Assembly: GCA_013399305.1 (NCBI GenBank) | Contig: VXAI01000372.1 | Coordinates: 404,591 to 468,590 of the forward strand | DNA from: Rostratula benghalensis | Taxonomy: Eukaryota; Chordata; Aves; Charadriiformes; Rostratulidae | Reading direction: 5' to 3' | DNA: 64,000 nucleotides | Shown here: one piece after another, positions 33,408-47,080 of the stretch | How positions within the stretch are numbered: position 1 is the first letter of the stretch | Layout: every line of letters starts with the position of its first letter | Notes under the pieces: generated by a model | Told to the model about the DNA's origin: nothing | What the model saw: only the letters and a program-made list of their open reading frames with translations | The model's database searches: none | Made by a program: the position numbers and the translations under genes

Positions 33408-36400
33408 TGGCAGACTCTGGGGACCCAGAGATTGAGTTTATAGCTTTCACCAAATTACCAAGCATGATTTATTAAAAAAGCAGAAGATGCTGGATTTCTG
33501 GAAGACAATGGAAGTTTAAGCCATAAATAGATGTAAGCATGAGTTCATGCCTAAGGACTTATAATGTGAAATTAAGGAAAATGTAAGCACCATGTTAGCA
33601 GGAACTTACAACAAAACTCATTGGACCTCATAATAGTTACCCAAGGGAACCAGTGGAAACCCCCACTGACTGGAACATGTGAATCCAGGAAGGGCAAAAC
33701 ACAAGAAATATCCATGATATGGAGTGATCCCGTATAAGGAAAATTGACTAACATTATTTACTAGGTTAAAGCTAGTTCTTACGCTTTTGCAAAACTGAAA
33801 AGCTTAAAAGACAGTATCATTCTGTATTCTGAGCATACAGAAGAGAAAAAAAATCCCCCCACCTTCTTCTTCCAAAACAGACATCTCTGCTGGCTTAGTA
33901 CAACTGCCTTCCAGCCTGCTCACAATCTGACAGCAAAATACAGACCCATAGTCACTCAGACAGACCAACCTGACCTGTACAGCAAAGATCCACCTACTCA
34001 ACTTCCCACCTCTAGTCACAACTCCATTCCAGTTTTCCCAAATTAAATAATGTATTAACAACACACAACACAAGAAAACCTCAACACTTGTTTGTGTAAC
34101 ACAGTCTGAGAAATTTTGTCCACGACCAAATCTTTAGATAACAACTTCCTTTGCTCTTCTAGGTGACCCGCTTGTCTCAAGTGTGTCAGTTCTTAGTAGT
34201 TAAAGAAAATTTTGGGTAACCACAGTTACATTTTTCTGTTTGTTATGAGTTAAACTTCAAAGATCAACTACAACAGGGTTTTTTCTGTGCAGTATAACTC
34301 TAAGATAGTATGTGAGATCATCCATTAAGCATACATATACAAGGCTAGATGCATTATTAATTCATTTTCCCCTAGGTAATATAGCATGAAGAAAAATAGC
34401 TACCAAAGAACATACTGACTAAAGACTTAAACAGAAATCAGTGGATTTGTGTGATGATTGCTATGCAGCAACCTAACAGATCTCATTAAAGGAGACATGG
34501 ATTCTTTTCCCCTGATACTGTCACTGCTCCTACAGAGTAGACACTGATGTTCAACACAAGGAAGAATATTGATTGCAACCTACCCCAGAAATAGTTCTTA
34601 CACCAGTTGTTAGAATGATCTATCTGAATTTTATACTGCCTGGAATCTGACTACAGAGATTTCTCAACTTTATAGGATTTTTCCGATTACTGACAGTCTT
34701 TGGAAAAACTCTTTTTTAAAATAAATTGGTTATAAAACATTATCTTCCTCAGAGCTTCAATTAGGCAGTTGCTGTAAACACCAAAATGAGTTTTTACTTG
34801 CTGTTGTCCTCTTTGACTTTGTGAAGCTGCCATCAAGGAAGGTGTCCTAAGGAATCACTTAACATCAGCATCATCTTGAACCTAACTAACATACTGCTTT
34901 GGTAGAGTTCATAGAGTAAATTCTATTTACTGACTTCTTTTAAGATCCACAAGAATAAACAAAAACTTCAATCAACTGCCAGACTCAGCCCTGTTAATGC
35001 TACAACCAGCTTCACTGAAGGCCTCAGAAGTTCTACTGCTACATAAATCATCCTCAAGGACCATGTTTTTCCGCTGCATAACAGTTACAGTCTGGCCCTT
35101 CCTCCTCCTTATCTTTTGTATTTTAACTCTAGAGTGTTAGGAAAAGTGAGCAGGCAGATGAAATTCTGCCTGGCTTTGTGCAAAATGACTTTCTGTTCCC
35201 ATATCCCTGGCTCTAGCAGCTGCCATAGCGACAGGACACACCAAAGTCAACATTTCTCTATGGTCAAATATCGTCCTACTACATTATCATATAACAAGTA
35301 CAGGTGCTGCTTTGTTTAAACCACCTTGCATTATCCTAAGCATTCAACTCCTATGGAAAGTCACACTCCTATAGATGTGAAGCTGAACTTGGCACAACCA
35401 AACATTTCCGAGGGACCCAAATGAATTTTGGTTTTAGCTTCTGGTAACTGTGCCTCTTACTATTTTGAAATCACAGCACTCAAGTTCCAGCACCACTTTG
35501 TTCCAAGCCGCTGTTGTTACGTTGTCTCCCCCTTAGGCTTTCCACAGGCTAAATCAGGAACGTCCTCTGATGTAAGGATCTTTCCTTCTTAGCTTAACAG
35601 TGAGCGAGTATGTCTGGAGGAGACAAAAAAACCACACACCATTCTCCACCCTGAACCATGGAGGCAGGTGGCAGTTCATCACTTCTGCTGTGTAATACAG
35701 AGGAGATAAATCACTCCAAATGTACTCTTTGAAGAACTTGATTTTTGTTTTCATGTCACCACTTGTGCTCCCTTATGTTCATCTTTATCTTCTGCTGAAG
35801 TTTTCTTAGGATTATACTTGGTATTTAATATTCAACGTCACTGTAATCCCACAACTTCACTTTCCTGACACAACCCATCAATGTTTCTTAGAAATCCAAC
35901 AGAACCTCAAATCTTTATTTTGCTGTGTCAAAGACCTTGATCAACATCAAATTTCCTTTCCTTCTTAAAGCTGGTATCAACCACTGCAATCATCATGGAA
36001 TGAAATTTGTTATATAGGCCAAATCTCAAAACTCTCAAAGAACTTAAAGAGCAGAGTTGGGGAGAAACCAAAATGACCCACACATACGGTAGGAAAATGT
36101 CTACTCAACAGCAAAACCACTGTAATAATTCAGAAAGAACATTAGTTCTATTCCCTGGTCTCCAGGATCCAAAATAGGGTGCAATCTACCTTTGAGGAGA
36201 CTCTCTGCCATGATGCATAGTAGACTCACCATGAGCCAAGAACAAAAATAAGACAGGTGTATGTTTATGATCCACAGGATGTCCAACAACTTTATTTGTA
36301 CCAAAGCTACAGATACCCATTTGCTCTCAAGAAAGAAGCTGGCAGCAAGCAAGAGTTAACTTTTAGTATAGGGCCAGCTGGAATCACACAGACCACTCAG

Positions 36401-37476
36401 ACAACAAACATCACCTCACAAGCACCCTGGATTTGTTCCAAAAATCACTTGAAAAGTAGTATTCTTTCTCGACACACTCAAGGACTGATTCAGCTTGGAC
36501 CAGAGGCGGTATTTTTTTTTTTCTAGTGAATGTTAGGAACCATAGTTTCTAAATCTGCTTTGAGATGATTTTGAATAGTCTCGAGATACACATTTTCCCA
36601 CAGTATCACTAAGCAAGCTTGTAAATTACTTCCTTGCATTTAAGCTTAAAAACAAAGATTACATGTAGCTAAAAACGTCAGACTATTTCCCTACCTCCCC
36701 CTACCCCCAACCCCCAAAAGTAGCCTTTAGATATATAAATATATTATTTTAAGGTGGAAAGGGACTGTATTTCCAAAGCTATTGAGCCACATTAGTACCG
36801 CTATGAAATCACTTAGAAAGTTTCAGCTGACATTCAATAATTTTACTTCTAGCTATTTCCCCGAGCTCAGAGAGCTTTCACAACCAGGGAAGTAAGCAAA
36901 TATAGCACCTGCTTGGATTTGGCAAGCTGAGGGGAGCTCAAAATAATAAGGCAATCCCTCTAAAATCTCCCTCATTTATAGGCACCGATTTGCTGATGAT
37001 AGGAAGACAGCTTGTGCTCACCTTGGGAAACGAGGATGAATTTGGATTAGGAAATATTGAGGATTCATCTCACATTTAAAATGAAGGCTAATAGTTAGAG
37101 AGGAGTGAATGATAAGCTAAGAGCTACTACTGAGTTACTGCTTTTTCATATAAAGCCTGCTTTCCCATCTTTACTCACATGAGTAAACCTATGGTAAGAA
37201 AGAGGCTGGAACATACAAAACCAGGACCCTCACGACTAGCTACAACTGGAGTAGCTGGGGCTGTACTTTTCACTATTTTTATTTTGGTAGAGCACTTTCC
37301 TAATCTTTCAGTGATTAGAAGTCTACTTTCTTCTTTTATAATCAATCAGGTAAAACATCAGAGAATTAAGTTACCAGAGGCAGTTGAATGGGGAAATCTA
37401 ATATCCCCTGTCCAACCCACCACCACCCCTTGCTCCCAGTGCTCTTCAGATTTTGTGCTAAACCATAAACCAAGGG

Positions 37477-37499
37477 AAAAAAAAAAAAAAAAAAAAAAA
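37477..37499 (+). repeat. Poly(A) tract, about 23 nt
   Basis: Uninterrupted A run on plus (U run in the BRF1 pre-mRNA). Confidence 0.97.
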
Positions 37500-38946
37500 C
37501 ACAGGCAGTTTCCTACAGAAATCAGCCAGAACAAGGAAGATTAAGTCAGACAAGCACTGGCAAGAAGTACAGCAATAGCAGGCCTTGAGAGCAGTTCCTC
37601 CAAAACGTGCAACTCCTCTGATACATCTAAAATGCTACCAAGAGTTCAGAAGCAGAAGTTTACAGCTGTCCATGTACTCCCTCAAAACATGCAGTATACA
37701 TATATTCCATAAACGAAAACACCAACCTGCCAACCTGATTTAGAAAGTGTCTTTCCCCATGCAAAATGATTTCTATGTGGCTGTTAAGCTTGCATATATA
37801 CACCCAAAGGAACCAGGAATGCCTGTCTGCATCAACTAGCTCTGCAAACCCCTGAAAATAAGTGCCAGGACAACTGTTAAGAATGAACACCCATGCTTTA
37901 GCACCCATGCTACACCATGACAGTGTGGCTGGAGCGTTTACAATCTCCCTGTTAGGCAAGACAATGTTATGCTTTCCAAAAAGGAGTGACATCAAAGATG
38001 GCCATATCTTATACATCAATTTTGCAAGGACAGAAAACAAGCAACCTTCAGATTCATTAAGTTCTATACCGCTGTAAAATAAATTCCCTCAGATCAGACC
38101 TAATGACCAGTGTCTGGAGAGCAACCCATTCTCAGAAATTCATCCTAATGGACTACAAAGCAAAGGGACCTTATACAGCTCCCTTTGTAATGATACTAAG
38201 TTCATGACTCCTACCATAAAAACGCATGGAATGCTTTCCCTGAATATTGATTTATAAAGGCAATCAAATAGGACATCTAAGGTACAATGTAAATACTGTT
38301 CACATACATTCTGTACAATGAATGACAATCACACACATGTCTTTAATTCCTGTTCCTGAACCCAGCTGTGTATTTCCCCAGGATCTGGAACTATGATCCT
38401 AAACTGCTTTTTTAATATTATGCATTTCATAATATACTACATTTCATAATGTACAACTGATGAATTGTTTGGTTGTACAGCACATAAAGGAAGAATATAC
38501 ATACAGCTTTCTTCTAAAAATACTGTTCCTAATTGATTTTATTAAGAAATCATTTATAGGCTCATTAGTATAATACGATTTCTTAGGGAATCACACATTT
38601 GTATATAATTAGCTGCTTGTTTTGTTGCATTCAGTGCCAACAACCTCTCACTGAAGAAAGATCCACGTTTGATTTTTCTATTGTTCAAACTTAAGAGCAG
38701 CCTCTTCAGGATGAAAATGCAGGAATCCTCTGAACTGACCTTAAACAGTTAAGCAATCAATTACCTTTTCACTTAATTTATGCTTTGTTTGTTTGGGACA
38801 CCTTTGTTATAACAGCATGAAGGCTTTAAAACTACGTGATTAAAGCCAGACTTCTAGGTACATATTTAGGAGTCCAAACAATAATGCCAAGCAAACACAG
38901 ATCCTGCTCCCAATGACACCCAAAGTACATCGAAACAGCATAACTT

Positions 38947-38971
38947 AAAAAAAAAAAAAAAAAAAAAAAAA
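38947..38971 (+). repeat. Poly(A) tract, about 25 nt
   Basis: Uninterrupted A run followed by GGGG. Confidence 0.97.
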
Positions 38972-40714
38972 GGGGTTAAGCATGCTAAATCCAACTTCTT
39001 GCAGACCTTACCAACACTGGACCACACTCTACTTTTGCCTCTACTTTATCAGTGTATCTATGTAGGAAACAATATAATTCATTTCTCAAGTGTTTCATTC
39101 TCAATGTAAGAAATTCAATCTAAAATTATAGCAATAAAAATGCCTTCAGGAGAGGTATGCATTTGGCAACTCCTCCGCCCTCCCAAAATTATTTACGTTT
39201 CCCACATTCATACCTACTTTGGTTTAGCCTATGCAGACTAGTACTTTAGTTGTCTTTAATGTCCAAAATTAAATTATTTGAGTACAAAGAGGGGGAAAAA
39301 ATAATAATAGAAAAAATATCTTCATCAAAAGGAATAGTTTGAAACTTTAAACTCATGATTTCCCATTCCACAGTTTTTCCATAAATAGCCAGTTCTGCAA
39401 AGTCTTAGGAAAAAAGGCAACTTTCTTTACAGCTCTAATTGCTGTACAACTATAGAGGGGAAAAAATAACTTTATAAAATATTTTTTTCCCCCAAATAAG
39501 AGGAAGAGCATTATATATATTGAAGACATAAAAAAGAACCTGTGTATTAAGAGTCTGGATTTCTTTTTCTGGTAAGAAGCCTCCTTCCCAAGCAGGTTGG
39601 AGTTCTTAACCTTCAAAATCCACAAGGTTAACTTATATGTCATTCAAGAAACAAGTTATATTCAGCTTTGGAGGAGACATCACTTCATTCTTCAACCTGT
39701 GATAAAACATGCAGCACCTTCATGTTACCCTCCTTCATGACTTAATGAGAGCCTCAACAAACCCACTGCCCGAGAAGGAATCCATAGGCTACAGCCCAGG
39801 TATGGTTGCACATACACAGCTTTCAACCCCCTAAACTATCCCACAGCACCATTTTTACATCAGAGACCATCTTAAATTATGCATGGGAAATTCCACTCCG
39901 AGTAGCTAACAGCAGAACAAACCCAACATTTTCAGGATAAGCTTTACTTTAAAGACATGACTGAAGAAAGAAATTCTCTCACCCCTCCTCCCATGAAATT
40001 ACAGTTGAGTAACTATGACACTGGCAGAATTTAAGCTTTTCTGAAAGTATTTTAAGCAGTGTGTAACAGCACCACCTAGTGAACTTAGCTGTACGATATT
40101 TTTAAGACCTCCACTAAATTAAAGCATAGCAATCAGCATGGAAGAAGATATTTTAACTCTGGTTGTGTATAGTTCGGAATTCTTTCAGTTTAAAATACAT
40201 GCAATTTGTATCAGTAAATAGCAACATTTTGTGATTCTGTTGAAAAACTAATTGAACTCCTCAGTGCTACTATCAGCCAAGTTCTGCTGGTAAGTGGGGA
40301 AAGCTCTTGACATAGCAACAACCAATTTATGAAAATTTAGGTATCAGTCCAAATGTTTTAAAGGTTTGATTTATAGCTCATACAGATGAAAGGCCACCTC
40401 AGAAATAGAAACAGGTTATTAAAATCACTTGTAGAATCAAACTGAATGTCATGTACGCTGTATATTCTGAATTGACTAATACATAAACAGGATTAGCATT
40501 TTGGTCCTCACAAATTAAGAATTTTACTTCTGTTCCAGTGAAGTATTGCAGAACATCTAATACACCACGTTCCTGGAAAAATCCTTAGGGATCCTGAAAT
40601 GAAAACATACTCCCTAAAGACGTTGCCAGTGACAGGAATTCTATTAGAATTGAGCATTTCTTCTTCATCACTCCTTTTTAAGTTGTGACTAAATTAGCAC
40701 AGCCTGCGCACTTC

Positions 40715-40764
40715 GGGGTGTGTGCTGGGAGGAGGGAGGGGGAGAAAAACGGAAAATATAAAGG
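40715..40764 (+). promoter_or_regulatory. Possible TATA-containing antisense promoter-like segment
   Basis: A G-rich stretch (GGGAGGAGGGAGGGGGAG) is followed by TATAAAGG at 40757-40764 on the plus strand, antisense to BRF1. The evidence is motif presence only; no downstream gene is recognised. Confidence 0.2.
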
Positions 40765-43700
40765 CCTGAGGCACTTCAAGCAGAGAGCATCCATCTGCTA
40801 GCAGCAGTCAACGAACAGAACATTTCTAAAAAGCTTCCCACTCATCTAAAGTCAAGCCAAAAGAACAGAAAACACCTTCCTTCACTCTGACTGTGCAGGA
40901 CTGAACGTAACAGGACAATGTTATAAATAAATGTTTAAAAAAAAAAACAACAACCAAAAAACTTGAGAGAGGCTCACAACATGGTACTGCACTCAGCCTC
41001 TCCTGCTGCAAAGCTGTTTTAAGAGGCTCCTGCTCCTCTCTACGTCATCCATTCCCTCCCTCCACTCTGTGGTAACATGAAAAGAAGTGAAATGATCAAA
41101 GGGAAATACAAAAATAAAAAACAGGGTTGGTTCTTTTTATTTTTTTATTTTGCTTGTGAAATCCAGATTTTTTCACTGTCCTGGTAAAACAGATGCATTG
41201 CTCATGCTAAGGTCCAGAACATTTGGAAGAGGGGAATGGGAAGGAAGCCACAGAAGGGCCAAGGAATGGGAAAGGCAGTGATGAAACCAGGATTTTTTGT
41301 TAGAGCTGCATATCATGGAACTGGACTCCAGAACTGCAGCTCTACAAAATCAAGGTCTCTAACAGCAATATCACTTGAAGGAGTTCCTGACCCTTTATAC
41401 ACCTCATTTCCACACACACACCCCCCACAGCACATCAGCTCTCTAGGCTGAAACAAGTACCTACTGGGGGCTCAGTAAATCATCCCTGCACAGCAATCAT
41501 CCAGGCTAAAAATAACTTGCACATGTGCACAGAGTTGTTCTGCTTCAGTCTGGGACTGGGTTTTTTTAGTTTTTCTTCTTGGTTTCTGTTTTAAAGCAGG
41601 ATGTTGACACAGGTCAGTCTGCTGTTGCATGTGCCAAGTGTTATTGAACACAGGACCTTCCCACTGAGCACACATTTCATAGCTGGTACAGAACCCTGTA
41701 GTTTCTATTATTTTGTATCTAATATCTACATGTACACTTGGGTCTTCCGCCAGTGTACTGTACTTGCCTGAGAAAGGCTGATGTGGCAGCAGCACTGAGC
41801 AGAAGCCAAGTTCTCTGCCTGAATGACTTTTGAATAGTGTATGCAACGATGGTGCTCGTCCATCTGGGAGGACACATCACACAGCCAGGAAGGCATCAAG
41901 GATGATCAAAGCTACAAGTGCACTCCTGCACAAGGAACAAGGGGATAACGTTGCAGGGAAGCATCACCACATGCTCTGCTCTCATACTGCTCCCTCCACC
42001 ACTGCTGGATGTCTGTGAAATACTGTGCCAGATGTGCCCAGACAAGTGTTGGTACAGCCCCACAAGAAGAACACAACATGCCTGTACATCCTTTCACAGA
42101 CACACTTGAGCTAATGCCACCTGTATCCCACACCAACAGACACATGCTGGTTCCTCCATGTCCATCAGGCACAATGAGGTGAAAGCAGCTTGGGATCACA
42201 GCTAACTTGTGTCCAGCTGCAAAGTGCAGGTGAAACGAGCAGGAGTGTGTCTGCAAGAATGCAAGCAAATAAATCACAGTCTTCCTTAAAGAAACGGTAT
42301 ATACAGACACTGATTTTTTTTTTTTTTTTTTTTTTTGCCCCTGATATTTGTTAATCTTCTAGAGGATCCAGAAGTTTCATGCTGTGGCCATTATTTAAGA
42401 AAAAACAGCTTCCAAGAAAACTGCAATAGCTCCACCAGCAAATCACTCTCGTAGGCCCCCCAGGCTTGGGGAAAAGCTTCCCTGTGCTGTGGCATCACCA
42501 GCTCCCCAATTGATTTCACAGCACAAAAACACGAGACACTTTCAACACATGATAAAGGAACTAGGCACTATCTGAGAACTCAGCATTAAAAAGCAACACC
42601 AATTCTCCCCCTTGAGTTCTGAACCACAGTGCCCGTAAAACAACAAACACTTCAAAACTCACGATTGACGTTTAAAAGACAGAAGACAGTCTGATGCCAT
42701 GTAAGTGGCATACATATTTTCCACTATCAAAAAAAAAAAGAAAAAAAAAGAGAGCAGCAGCTACATGTATCTTAAACCATATAGCTGTGTTACCTGAATT
42801 ACATTTTAAGCTTGTCTAGCAACCTTCCATAGCTAAAATGGTTTCATTCAGAAGCTTGTTAGAAGAGGCAGATTACTAGCACAGTATTTTATAAATGCTA
42901 CTAGAAGGGGAAGAGGGAGGAGAGAGGCAGTTGCCTACTCTCTGCCACACTGTACAAGAAGGAAGATAGATCTATTAATATCCAACTTCATCTCCTTGTG
43001 AATAGTACTATAAAAAGCAAATGTTTTAAAAAACATTGGCCTGCTAAGTAAACTGTCTTTTAACAAAGGATTGTTCCCAAGAGAAATGACAGGTTCCAAT
43101 TACCTACACAAGGCTGTAGGGAGATAAATCTCCATCAGTGAATTCCACAAACATGATACTGACTGTGCTACTCTATGTCACACAGAAATTGTCAAAATTA
43201 GCAGGGAGAAATTTTAAGACACAAGAGGCCAAAACTTTAACATCCAAGTAAGAAATTTCACAGGCACATGGAATCTTAGAAGGCACTTCGTTTGTCAAGA
43301 TGAAGCAGAGATTTGTGCTTCCCAGGCACAATAGTTTTCCTGCCCGCAGCCAATCAATAAACTAAGGCACAGAAACAGCTTATGCTTCTGTAATTTACCA
43401 GAACATGCATCAAAGCAGAGGAGCAGGAAAGCCCTGAGACTCAAGCAAGTCTCGGAAGCAGAGACATCCAGCAAGCTGGAACACAAACACAACAGCCTAG
43501 TAACACCAAGTTCCCCATTGAACTGTTAAGTGGTAAGTAACAGTGATCACAAACTGGAAAGGGCAAACGAGATTGGGAAGATAACATTCCTTTTAAAATC
43601 CTTTGAAGATGATGCTAAGGTACCAAAGATTTAACATCCCAGGTCTCAACTTTTCTGTTTCTCTGGTTGTGGATCACAATCTGATCAGAGAGCAATGAAA

Positions 43701-44789
43701 GTCAAGAGACAGTTGTCCAAGAAATAAATACGTGAATGTTATGGCCTGGACACATATATGTTTTAGCAGATGCTGCAGAGGATGGATCTACAGGACAGGA
43801 GGGAAAGTTGTGAGTGGCCTCAAAGGGACGAAGCTTGAAGCTCTAATGCGCAGAAGGGCAGAGCAGTAGGATGCAATTCAGTATTTCAGTTTTAACCACA
43901 TGATGTGTCACCAAGGAAGCACACAAAAAGACATGAGAGACAAAAATGCATAGGATTCATCACCCTTATCTTCAGAGATGACCATCTGAGCTTAGTCAAT
44001 CTAGACTTCCTTTCAGTGAGTGAAGAAAAACAGACAAGAGAATGAGTCATTTGACTTCCTTTCGGATTAAATTAATCACATCCTAAATCTGTCTGCCTCT
44101 ATGCAGAGACCCTGAAAGGAGTTCAGGATGACAAGCTCACCCAGATATCTAAACTTTGCCAGCTGAACCTCACCCTAGCTAAAGCCATGATATAGGACTA
44201 GTTGGAGGAGGTGATATGAGAATAAAAAAGTTAACCAAAGCAGAAGGCTGCACTTGAAACAACAACATCAAAAAAAAAAAAAAAAAACACCCAAAACACA
44301 CACAATTTTAATCCCAAACGCTCCTTGTCCTCCTTCAAGGAGAGACAAGAAAGTTAACACATCAAATGGAATGATGAAGGATGTGAAGGGACAGAAGTTG
44401 TTAACAATAACAAAGAACTCATATGGGACAAGACAGTAGAGGGTAAAACTGAAGTAATAGTCTGGCTATAAGAGGAAGCCTTTCAAAGATTTAGTGACTA
44501 AAGAATGCAAGACAAACCCAGAAAATAAGAACTTTAAGCAATGGTTATTTTAAAAGACAAGAAGATAAAACCCACTGGGGTACTAACTGAAGGTGTAGAT
44601 GTGAGTACTACAATTAGCTTCTAATCCAACAGAAAGGAAAGCAAGAAAGATAAGAAAATGGCAGAGAGTAGACTAGAAGGTTCATTATTGAAATCAAAGC
44701 CAGAGACAGTTGATACAGGAGGAAGACTCAAGAAAAGATAGCATCCAGTAATGGAAACCATCTGGAAGAATTCAAAGCCCATGCAGAGC
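40765..44789. other. Intronic sequence with homopolymers; nothing recognised
   Basis: Includes T23 at 42314-42336 and A17 at 44271-44287. Two minus-strand frames (41472-41846 and 41912-42310, 124 and 132 codons, different frames) have no recognisable domain. The stretch 43740-44230 could not be assigned to any family. Confidence 0.5.
42314..42336 (+). repeat. Poly(T) tract, about 23 nt
   Basis: Uninterrupted T run on plus, the only long tract in this orientation in the 37-55 kb zone. Confidence 0.97.
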
Positions 44790-47080
44790 TCCAAAACTAC
44801 CAATTCACTGCTGGGTAAGAGATACATGGTGGAACGGCTCACATGTCTGGAGTCATGAGATGGATGGTTACAGGCTCCACGAGGACAGACAGGAAAGGTG
44901 ACGGGGGACTTGTTTTATGCAAAGGAACATCATCACAGTGTGAACCTCTGCTGAAAGACAAATGTCAGACCAATAAAGAGTTAATGAGTCTGGATGAGAG
45001 GTGTGACCAAAGGAAACACTGTCACCAGCACCTGTTATAGACAGCCTGTTCTTGAAGATGAAGCCTTCTTTAGGTAACAGGAAGATGTCCTTGTTCTCAT
45101 GGTCAACTGTAAACAACCCAGTATCTGCTGGAATAGAATCATAGGGGGGTACAAGCTATACAGTAGACTTCTACAGTGCATCAGGAACAGGTCAAGTAGA
45201 AGCACCGTGACACACCTACCCTTCTCTAGAAAATAAGTAGTAGAGAATGTGAAGTTTGATGGCAGGCTTGGTTACAGCAGCCCTGAGATGATGAAATTTA
45301 AGATCTTGAGGGGTGTGAGGAACATAGGTAGCATTGTGACCACCCTGGATTTCAGATGGCAGGCTTCATTCAGAAAAATGGCAGGCAGAACCCCTTGAGG
45401 TACTTCCAGAAGGGCCAAAAGGACCAAGAGAATTAGTCACTCTTCAAGTACAATCTCCCCAAAGCACAAAGACGCTCCATATTGATGTCCAGAAAGTTGA
45501 GCGGGCAGGGCATTTGACAGCCTCGTTTTATGCAGCTCACGAGTCCCCTTGCTCTGTTGCACCATCTGTCTTCAGTTCTCACAAACTCACAGATCCGAAT
45601 TTGGAAGAAAGGACACATTATGCATGGTAGAGAAAAACTGAGTAAAGGCTCAGTTAAGCAAAATCTACATACACAAGTCAAGTGAACTGGATGGGATGCA
45701 CCTGAGGATGCTCAGGGAGCTGGGAAAGAGAGGCACCTTTACCACCTTTAAAAAGTCGTAGGAATCAGGGGAGGTTCTCTGTGACTAGAAAGCAGCGAGA
45801 AAAAGGCTTTTCTCCAGAGGTGGAAGTAGGACAACAGAGGTGAGTCAGCCTCCCTTCAGCATCTTGGAGGGCTTTGGAACCTCCAGACACACAAAAGCTA
45901 AGAAGGTTACCAGGAACTGCCAGCACACAATTAATGAGGGCAGATCATGCCTGGCTACAATGAAAGCTACACTGCAGTTAAGGTAAACAGTAACTCTGCT
46001 CTTCCTTCATCCCATTTCATCACTGTCCACAGAGAAATATGAAGCTAGACATAGACTAACCAGGTGAACTGCAAGTTGGGTGAAAAAGTCGGCAGGTTCA
46101 AAGGGTAGTGGTCAGCCCTTTAACTTGGAAGTGGGATTGATACTGAGGTCTAGATTGTTTAATGCCTTCATTAACAACAAGTACAATGGGACAGGAGACT
46201 CCCTTTATCAGCCTGCAGACATCACACTGAGACTGGTCAATACACTGATGGGCAGAGCTGCCATTCAGAGGAATCTTAAGATGCTGCAGAAATGAGCTGA
46301 CAGAAACCTCATGGAGTTCAATAAGGCTAATGCAATTTTTGTTGCAGTTGGGACAGAAGAACCACAGAGCAACAATACAGGCTGGGAACTGTCTGGCTGG
46401 GGAATAGACTTGCAGAAAGGGACCTGGATTCCTCATCAGAGGAATGACAAAAAGATTAATATGACTCAGCAGCACCCAAGTGCTGTGACGAAGGTTAACT
46501 ACACCGTGGAGCTGCTTTATTAAGACTGTAGCCAGCAGATCAAGGGAAATTATTATTATCCCCTGTTCAGCACTTACGAGGCTCTATTTAGAGTACTTTG
46601 TCCAATTCAGGGCTCCTCTGCACAAGAAAAGGCATTGACATATCGAAAGAAGTCCAGCAGCGAGCCACTGAGATGATTAGGAGACCGGAGCACAATGGCT
46701 TAAGGCTGAGAGCTGAATTTGCTCAGTCTTAAGAAGAGCAAGCTAAGGGGGAGATCTCATTGGTGTCTTCAGCTACTCAATGGGTGCTTACAAAGAAGAT
46801 GGAACCAGAACTGTCAGAGACACGCAGCTAAAGGACAAGAGGCAGGAGAAACATTTCACCAGAATAAATTCTGACTAGATATAAGGAAAAAAATTCTTCA
46901 CTGAGAGGGTGGTCAAGCATTAGAGAACAGGTTGTCCAGGGAGACCGTATCCTATCTTTCCTTGGGGATACCCAAATCTGAGCTGCACTAGGCCCTGAGC
47001 AGCTTAAATGCAACTCCAAAGTCACCACTTCGACTGTGGATTTCGGAGGTCCCCTCTAAACTAAATTATCCTAATATTTT
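44790..47080 (+). mobile_element. CR1 LINE, longest copy: endonuclease and reverse transcriptase remnants
   Basis: This is about 2.3 kb of plus-strand CR1 ORF2 and 3'UTR. The endonuclease part starts near GTGGAACGGCTCACATGTCT. Its GDFN-type box aligns without gaps at 45099-45131 but reads MVNCKQPSICW, and the SDH box reads SSP (45276-45284). The RT region follows (ACTGGATGGGATGCACCTGA at 45687; CTCAAGGG-like block near 46096). Its FADD box is PADI (46212-46223), inside a 71-codon open frame. The C-terminal block (GCAGCGAGCCACTGAGATGA) and 3'UTR (ATATAAGGAAAAAAATTCTT; AGGTCCCCTCTAAACTAAAT) end near 47080. It carries many frameshifts, and part of the RT is deleted. The 5' limit is uncertain. 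Confidence 0.88.

Larger units (their letters stand above)
33408..40700. other. Intronic sequence with poly(A) tracts
   Basis: Unrecognised AT-rich sequence apart from A23 at 37477-37499 and A25 at 38947-38971. Neither tract has an upstream AATAAA or an intronless gene copy, so neither looks like a processed pseudogene tail. Confidence 0.55.

Noticed and set aside
37477..38971. Poly(A) tracts as tails of processed pseudogenes
   Set aside because: No AATAAA upstream, no recognisable cDNA-like sequence, and no target-site duplication seen.
41472..42310. Adjacent minus-strand frames of 124 and 132 codons
   Set aside because: They are in different frames with no shared domain and no mobile-element motif; the A23 on their strand is at the 5' side, which does not fit a retrocopy.
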